NCBI GenBank assembly: GCA_946886845.1
Contig: CAMPJH010000060.1
Coordinates: forward strand, 1-9,103
Length of the DNA stretch: 9,103 nucleotides
Source: an uncultured Sphingomonas sp.
GTDB lineage: Bacteria > Pseudomonadota > Alphaproteobacteria > Sphingomonadales > Sphingomonadaceae
Direction of reading: 5' to 3'
Both the position numbers and the translations under genes were made by a program. Below, in pieces: positions 6,216 to 9,103 of this stretch. Every line of letters starts with the position of its first letter. Positions within the stretch are counted from its first letter, which is position 1. The notes beneath the pieces are model-generated. The model was not told where the DNA came from, did not search any database, and saw only the letters and a program-made list of their open reading frames with translations.

Positions 6216-6320
6216 TCAGGCGATCAGCGAGGTCGCGGAGCTGACGCACAGCATCGCGGTGATGAAGGCGGCGGCGAGGGCGGTTACGGTCTCGCGGGCA
6301 GGGGCGAAGGTGGCGAACAT
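6216..6320 (-). CDS. 34-residue hydrophobic peptide, first gene of the PspC unit
   Basis: This short frame begins MFATFAPARETVTALAAAF and ends in a hydrophobic stretch LCVSSATSLIA, with one cysteine at position 25. Residues 12-34 could form a single membrane helix, or a signal-peptide-like segment with no mature part. The start is supported by a purine-rich AAGGGAAAAACCA before the ATG, and by its position as the first frame after the sigma-54 promoter, about 47 bases downstream of the predicted transcript start. The PspC-domain gene follows after 13 bases. It has no recognisable similarity to PspB, which is about twice as long. Its function is unknown. A small partner or regulator of the PspC-type protein is a guess from context. 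It is short enough to be missed by automatic gene calling. Confidence 0.6.
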   Translation of the reverse strand: MFATFAPARETVTALAAAFITAMLCVSSATSLIA

Positions 6321-6345
6321 TGGTTTTTCCCTTTTTTGTCTCACT

Positions 6346-6365
6346 TGGACCCACCATTGGGCCCA
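6346..6365 (-). other. Stem-loop at the 5' end of the PspC-unit transcript
   Basis: TGGACCCA (6346-6353) and TGGGCCCA (6358-6365) form an 8-bp stem, with one G-U pair in the minus-strand RNA, around a four-base loop. The predicted transcript starts near 6367, so the stem would be at its extreme 5' end and leave the ribosome-binding site free. Such an end may stabilise the mRNA. The same bases also make a near-perfect direct repeat, TTGGACCCA and TTGGGCCCA (8 of 9 identical). Confidence 0.35.
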
Positions 6366-6377
6366 CGGAGCTATCAA

Positions 6378-6394
6378 TGCAGGGACCGTGCCAA
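6378..6394 (-). promoter_or_regulatory. Sigma-54 (RpoN) promoter, -24/-12 type
   Basis: On the minus strand the sequence is TTGGCACGGTCCCTGCA. The consensus is TGGCACG-N4-TTGC(A/T), with an invariant GG and GC ten bases apart. Here TGGCACG is exact, the GG-N10-GC spacing is exact, and the -12 element is CTGCA, one base off. The transcript would start near 6367 and lead into the 34-residue peptide and the PspC-domain gene. Sigma-54 promoters need an enhancer-bound AAA+ activator; for psp genes in E. coli this is PspF. No activator gene is in the window. Confidence 0.75.
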
Positions 6395-6399
6395 ATCGC

Positions 6400-6414
6400 T
6401 TTTCTCTAAGAAAA
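6400..6414. repeat. AT-rich inverted repeat directly upstream of the sigma-54 promoter
   Basis: TTTTCT-CTA-AGAAAA is a perfect 6-bp inverted repeat lying five bases from the -24 element, at about -33 to -47 of the predicted start. It could be a protein-binding site or a bendable AT-rich spacer. It does not match the IHF consensus. Function unknown. Confidence 0.35.
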
Positions 6415-6421
6415 TCAGTGT

Positions 6422-6448
6422 CGAGATTTGATACTGGGTGAAATATCG
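6422..6448. repeat. Imperfect inverted repeat, candidate activator site
   Basis: CGAGATTTGA (6422-6431) and TGAAATATCG (6439-6448) match as an inverted repeat at 8 of 10 positions around a seven-base spacer. The centre is about 68 bases upstream of the predicted sigma-54 start. Long imperfect dyads upstream of sigma-54 promoters are typical sites for bacterial enhancer-binding proteins. Assignment to a PspF-like activator is inference. Confidence 0.35.
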
Positions 6449-6466
6449 CGGGATTTACGGCCGCCT

Positions 6467-6485
6467 GTTGGGAAAAATTCCCAAC
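6467..6485. repeat. Perfect 8-bp inverted repeat between the sulfotransferase stop and the sigma-54 promoter
   Basis: GTTGGGAA-AAA-TTCCCAAC begins one base after the sulfotransferase stop codon. As RNA from the minus strand it folds into an 8-bp hairpin with a UUU loop, but no U-run follows, so it would be an atypical terminator or 3'-end stabiliser. It also sits about 100-118 bases upstream of the predicted sigma-54 start, where a second activator site would be expected. The sequence does not decide between the two. Confidence 0.5.
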
Positions 6486-8291
6486 TCAGTCGCGATAGCC
6501 GAGCCGTTCGGCCCAGGGCAGCAGGATCGGCAAAACCGGCTCCAGCTGCTTGGCGTAACGCTTCCAGCGGCCGCTGGCGCGGGCGGTGACCGGCTCCGTC
6601 ACCTGGTCGTAGCTCGGGGTTTGGATGGTCCCACGCGCCTTGGCGGTGCGCTGGTGATCGAGGATCCGGTCATCCCACTCGAGCCCGAGGAAGGCGATCG
6701 CCGGCTTCAGCACCGCCTCGGGGTCGCCGACCAGCTCTTCGTAGACCACGTCGTGGACGTTGAGCGCCATCGTCTCGCGCGAGGCGGTCCAGATCCGCAT
6801 CAGCGCGTCATAATATTCGGCGGCGTCGGCAATTTCGGAGAAGTTGACCAGCCCGAAGCTCTGCATGAAGCCGCTCAGCACGACGTCGCAGGGATGGCGT
6901 TGCATGAACAGGATCGGCGCGCCCGGGAACATTGCCTGGATCAGCGGCGCCGACGCCATGTCGAGCGGGAACTTGTCGATCGCGAGCCCGGTAAAGCCGG
7001 CTCCGACATGCTCGACCAGCCGATCGCAATAGGTGGCCCTAGCCTGCTTGAGCTTGGCTTTCGAGACCGTCGGCAAGTCCTCGATCGGGCCGGTCACCTG
7101 GGCGGCCGCGCCGACCAGCTGTTGTTCCTCGAGCACGGCAATCTCCGGGTGGCCGAGCATGAAAGTGTCCAGCAGTGTCGTCCCTGAGCGCGGAAAGCCG
7201 AGCAGGAAGGCGACCCGCTGCCGCGGCGGCTCGGCGAGCAGCGGCACTTTTGCCGCCCATTCCGGAGTGATCGTCCCGGCAAGCTCGCGCTGCTCCTCGC
7301 GATAGGCGCTGGTCCGGCGGCTCCACTCGTCGCGGTCCTCGGCCCGGACCGAACGGTCGATCGCTGCCTGGTTCATCGCCGCGGCGGCCTCGAACGCCTG
7401 CTCGCTGTCGCCCAGTGCGTCGGCGATCTTGGCCCTGAGCGCGTTCCAGGCGACCGGATCGGCGGCCGGGTCGGCACCGGCCAGGAGGTCGCGCGCTTCC
7501 TCAAGCTTGCCTTCGCGCCGGGCGAGGATCGCCCAAAGGTAGCCCAGCTCCTGCTTGCCGATGCCGGCGGCCGACGCATCGTCGAGCAGCTTCGCCAGCT
7601 CTTCGAGGCGATTGGTGCGCTCGAGGGCAACGCCCAGCTGATGGACGATCGACCGATCCGTCGGGTCGAGCGCATAAGCGCGCCGGAAGGCGGCCTCGGC
7701 CTCGTCGAACTGCAGCAGCGCCTGATGCTGCGCTCCCGCCTTCGCCAGCGCGGCGACGGCATCGGCGCGAACCGCCGGCTCGGTTCGGTTCAGCCGTGCC
7801 GCCTCGGCCAGCGCGTCGGCCGCTTCGGGCAGCCGCTGCTGCCTGGCGAGGGCGTTGCCGAGATTGCCCCATGCCCGCCAGTCCTGGGGCGCGGCGGCCA
7901 TCACCGCGGACCAGGCGCGGACCGAAAGGTCGACCTTTCCGGCCAGATCGGCAGCTTCGGCGCGCGATTGCCATAAGGCGAGTGTTGCCGGGGAGGTCGG
8001 CGGCGGCGGCTCGGGAATCGCCAGCAGCTCCTCGACCCGGCCGGCATCGACCAGGGCGCGCGCAAGCATCACTTGGAAGGCCGGATTGCCGGGCTCCGCC
8101 TCGGCGGCGGCGCGCAGGTGATCGACACCGGCCTCCGGTTGGCCGAGCCGGCAGTGAATCAAGCCGAGCAGATGCTGCCACTGCGGCGACGGCGCCGAGC
8201 CGACGGCGTCCTCGGCGAGGGCGAGCGCACGATCGAGGTCGCCGCGCTGGAACGCCTCGGCTGCGTCCTTGAATTGGGCTCCGCCACTCAT
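6486..8291 (-). CDS. TPR-repeat protein fused to a PAPS-dependent sulfotransferase domain
   Basis: The 601-residue product has two halves. Residues 5 to about 310 are Ala-rich helical hairpins of TPR type, for example LDRALALAEDAVGSAP, QDWRAWGNLGNALARQQRLPEAADALAEA and FDEAEAAFRRAYALDP, usually a protein-docking surface. Residues 358-601 are a sulfotransferase domain. The 5'-phosphosulfate loop is LLGFPRSGTTL (363-373). The 3'-phosphate site is FMQRHPCDVVLSGF (462-475), and the late GRWKRY (574-579) helps hold the nucleotide. It should move sulfate from PAPS to an unknown acceptor. There is no signal peptide, so it is cytoplasmic. TPR-sulfotransferase fusions are common in proteobacteria, but their acceptors are mostly unknown. 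No PAPS-synthesis or glycan genes are near. The ATG at 8291 has GGAG only two bases before it, which is close spacing. The dehydrogenase gene ends 44 bases upstream on the same strand, so co-transcription is possible. Confidence 0.92.
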   Translation of the reverse strand: MSGGAQFKDAAEAFQRGDLDRALALAEDAVGSAPSPQWQHLLGLIHCRLGQPEAGVDHLRAAAEAEPGNPAFQVMLARALVDAGRVEELLAIPEPPPPTSPATLALWQSRAEAADLAGKVDLSVRAWSAVMAAAPQDWRAWGNLGNALARQQRLPEAADALAEAARLNRTEPAVRADAVAALAKAGAQHQALLQFDEAEAAFRRAYALDPTDRSIVHQLGVALERTNRLEELAKLLDDASAAGIGKQELGYLWAILARREGKLEEARDLLAGADPAADPVAWNALRAKIADALGDSEQAFEAAAAMNQAAIDRSVRAEDRDEWSRRTSAYREEQRELAGTITPEWAAKVPLLAEPPRQRVAFLLGFPRSGTTLLDTFMLGHPEIAVLEEQQLVGAAAQVTGPIEDLPTVSKAKLKQARATYCDRLVEHVGAGFTGLAIDKFPLDMASAPLIQAMFPGAPILFMQRHPCDVVLSGFMQSFGLVNFSEIADAAEYYDALMRIWTASRETMALNVHDVVYEELVGDPEAVLKPAIAFLGLEWDDRILDHQRTAKARGTIQTPSYDQVTEPVTARASGRWKRYAKQLEPVLPILLPWAERLGYRD

Positions 8292-8335
8292 CGCTCCGCG
8301 CTATCGGCGGGCGGGCGGGCTGCGGTCAACTGGCG

Positions 8336-9031
8336 CTAGCTGCAGGTCGAGCTGCCGCCGTCGGGATGAAGCACCTGGCCGGTCATGTAACTCGCGTCCT
8401 CGCAGGCAAGGAACAGGAACGACGGCGCGACCTCGTTGGGCTGGCCGGGCCGGCCCATCGGCGTGTTCTTGCCGAAGTCCTTGATGTCCTCGGGCGGTTG
8501 GCCGCCGAACGGGTTGAGCGGAGTCCAGATTGGCCCGGGAGCGACCGCGTTCACCCGGATCCCGTCCTTGACCAGATTCTTGGCGAGGCTGCGGGTGAAA
8601 GCGGTGATCGCGCCCTTGCTCGAGCTGTAATCGAGCAGGTCTTCCGAGCCCTTGTACATCGTCACCGAGGTGCAGTTGATGATCGCCGAGCCTTGCTTCA
8701 GGTGCGGCCGCGCCGCCTGGGTGATGAAGAACATGCTGTAAATGTTGGTCTGGAAGGTCCGCTTCAGCTGCTCCTCGGTGATATCGCGAATGTCCTTGTC
8801 GGGATGCTGCTCGCCGGCGTTGTTGACGAGGATGTCGAGGCGGCCGAGCTGGTCGACCGTCTCCTGCACGGCGGCCTCGCAAAAGGCCTTGCTGCCGAGA
8901 TCGCCGGCAATCGTCACTGCGCGGCGGCCTTCGTTTTCGACGATCGCTTCGGTCTTCTTCGCATCCTCATGCTCGCACAGATAGACGATCGAGACGTCGG
9001 CGCCCTCGCGGGCGAACAGGGCCGCGACCGC
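8336..9031 (-). CDS. Short-chain dehydrogenase/reductase, YghA-like, 5' end missing
   Basis: This is a classical SDR, an NAD(P)-dependent oxidoreductase of unknown substrate, similar to the YghA/glucose-dehydrogenase-like group. Homology runs from AVAALFAREGADV to the C-terminus. ILVNNAGEQHP carries the NNAG motif, the SVTMYKGSEDLLDYSSSK region carries catalytic Ser, Tyr and Lys (YxxxK), and VAPGPIWTPL and TGQVLHPDGG follow as in the family. The N-terminal strand and the glycine-rich cofactor loop (TGxxSGIGRA), which should stand immediately before AVAALF, are absent. An ATG at 9052 can be read in frame, but the residues it adds (MGDGDRG) are not SDR-like. They come from the antisense of an ABC transporter segment. 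The visible part therefore cannot form a working Rossmann site. It is a partial gene cut by a breakpoint at 9023-9031 rather than a naturally short protein. About 45-60 residues are probably missing, judging from family length. Confidence 0.88.
   Translation of the reverse strand, partial: AVAALFAREGADVSIVYLCEHEDAKKTEAIVENEGRRAVTIAGDLGSKAFCEAAVQETVDQLGRLDILVNNAGEQHPDKDIRDITEEQLKRTFQTNIYSMFFITQAARPHLKQGSAIINCTSVTMYKGSEDLLDYSSSKGAITAFTRSLAKNLVKDGIRVNAVAPGPIWTPLNPFGGQPPEDIKDFGKNTPMGRPGQPNEVAPSFLFLACEDASYMTGQVLHPDGGSSTCS
9023..9031. other. Junction between SDR gene and ABC transporter fragment (nine-base shared block)
   Basis: The block CGCGACCGC fits both neighbours. On the minus strand it encodes Ala-Val-Ala of the SDR, and on the plus strand Arg-Asp-Arg before the ABC motif TTITIAHRLST. 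Left of it only the SDR makes sense; right of it only the ABC segment does. This is the pattern of a microhomology join. It may be a true inversion or illegitimate recombination, or a chimeric contig end from assembly or amplification. Confidence 0.75.
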
Positions 9032-9103
9032 ACCACGATCACCATCGCCCACCGGCTTTCGACGGTCGTCGAATCGGACGTCATCCTCGTGCTCGACGAA
9101 GGC
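9023..9103 (+). CDS. Fragment of an ABC exporter ATPase (H-loop region)
   Basis: The frame from 9023 reads through to the window edge. It contains RTTITIAHRLSTVVESD followed by VILVLDEG. This is the stretch after Walker B in exporter-type ABC ATPases (MsbA, MDR and HlyB class): the switch histidine in IAHRLST and the following DxILVLDxG strand. It is too short to tell which exporter. The Walker A, signature and Walker B motifs are missing to the left, where the sequence turns into the SDR gene on the other strand. The C-terminal end of the protein would lie beyond position 9103. No start codon belongs to it here. It overlaps the SDR only in the nine-base junction block. Confidence 0.8.

Noticed and set aside
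6438..8272. Plus- and minus-strand frames over the TPR-sulfotransferase (6438-7187, 7501-8181, 7796-8272)
   Set aside because: All lie within the 601-residue gene and have no domain features of their own.
8301..8882. 193-codon minus-strand frame in another register of the SDR gene
   Set aside because: Arg-rich frame-shifted reading of a clear SDR.
9032..9052. ATG at 9052 as start of a complete 238-residue dehydrogenase
   Set aside because: The added residues are antisense of an ABC ATPase motif and lack the TGxxxGIG cofactor loop required at that position.
1..9103. A defence, toxin-antitoxin, phage or other novel multi-gene system
   Set aside because: All substantial genes fall into housekeeping or envelope families on alternating strands. 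No CRISPR repeats, transposase, integrase or toxin-antitoxin pair is visible.

Overview
This is a GC-rich, densely packed chromosomal stretch that reads like an alphaproteobacterium, most probably a sphingomonad (Sphingomonadales). The protein sequences, the exported cyclophilin, the small Cys4 protein and the PspC pair suggest this. It is an inference from sequence character, with no marker gene to settle it. I see no tRNA, rRNA, CRISPR array, insertion sequence or phage gene, and no defence system.

Layout. Positions 1-1224 hold purT (minus, purine biosynthesis). It is divergent from an exported cyclophilin-type peptidyl-prolyl isomerase (1269-2162, plus). The isomerase's stop codon shares a CTAG with that of a small Cys4 zinc-ribbon-like protein (2159-2410, minus). 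A single-domain PilZ protein (2528-2851, minus) comes next. A 280-base gap with a foldable segment follows, then an exported YkuD L,D-transpeptidase (3132-4409, plus). Tail to tail with it lies a two-gene minus-strand unit: an exported thiol peroxidase of the PrxQ/BCP class (4886-5410) and a secreted protein of unknown function (4422-4862). A small lipoprotein (5509-6006, plus) faces a minus-strand unit made of an unlisted-size 34-residue membrane peptide (6216-6320) and a minimal PspC-domain protein (6017-6202). That pair is preceded by a well-formed sigma-54 promoter and by several inverted repeats. The right third holds a TPR-sulfotransferase fusion (6486-8291, minus) and a short-chain dehydrogenase (from 9031 down to 8336, minus).

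Much of the window concerns the cell envelope: signal peptides or a lipobox on five proteins, peptidoglycan cross-linking, periplasmic folding and peroxide removal, and a PspC-type membrane-stress protein. The genes are small units on alternating strands rather than one operon, so a shared pathway is not implied.

The most interesting regulatory signal is the sigma-54 promoter of the PspC unit. The most important caution concerns the right edge. The dehydrogenase loses its cofactor-binding start at a nine-base block (9023-9031). Beyond this block the plus strand encodes the H-loop segment of an ABC exporter ATPase. This is a breakpoint, either a real rearrangement or a chimeric contig end.
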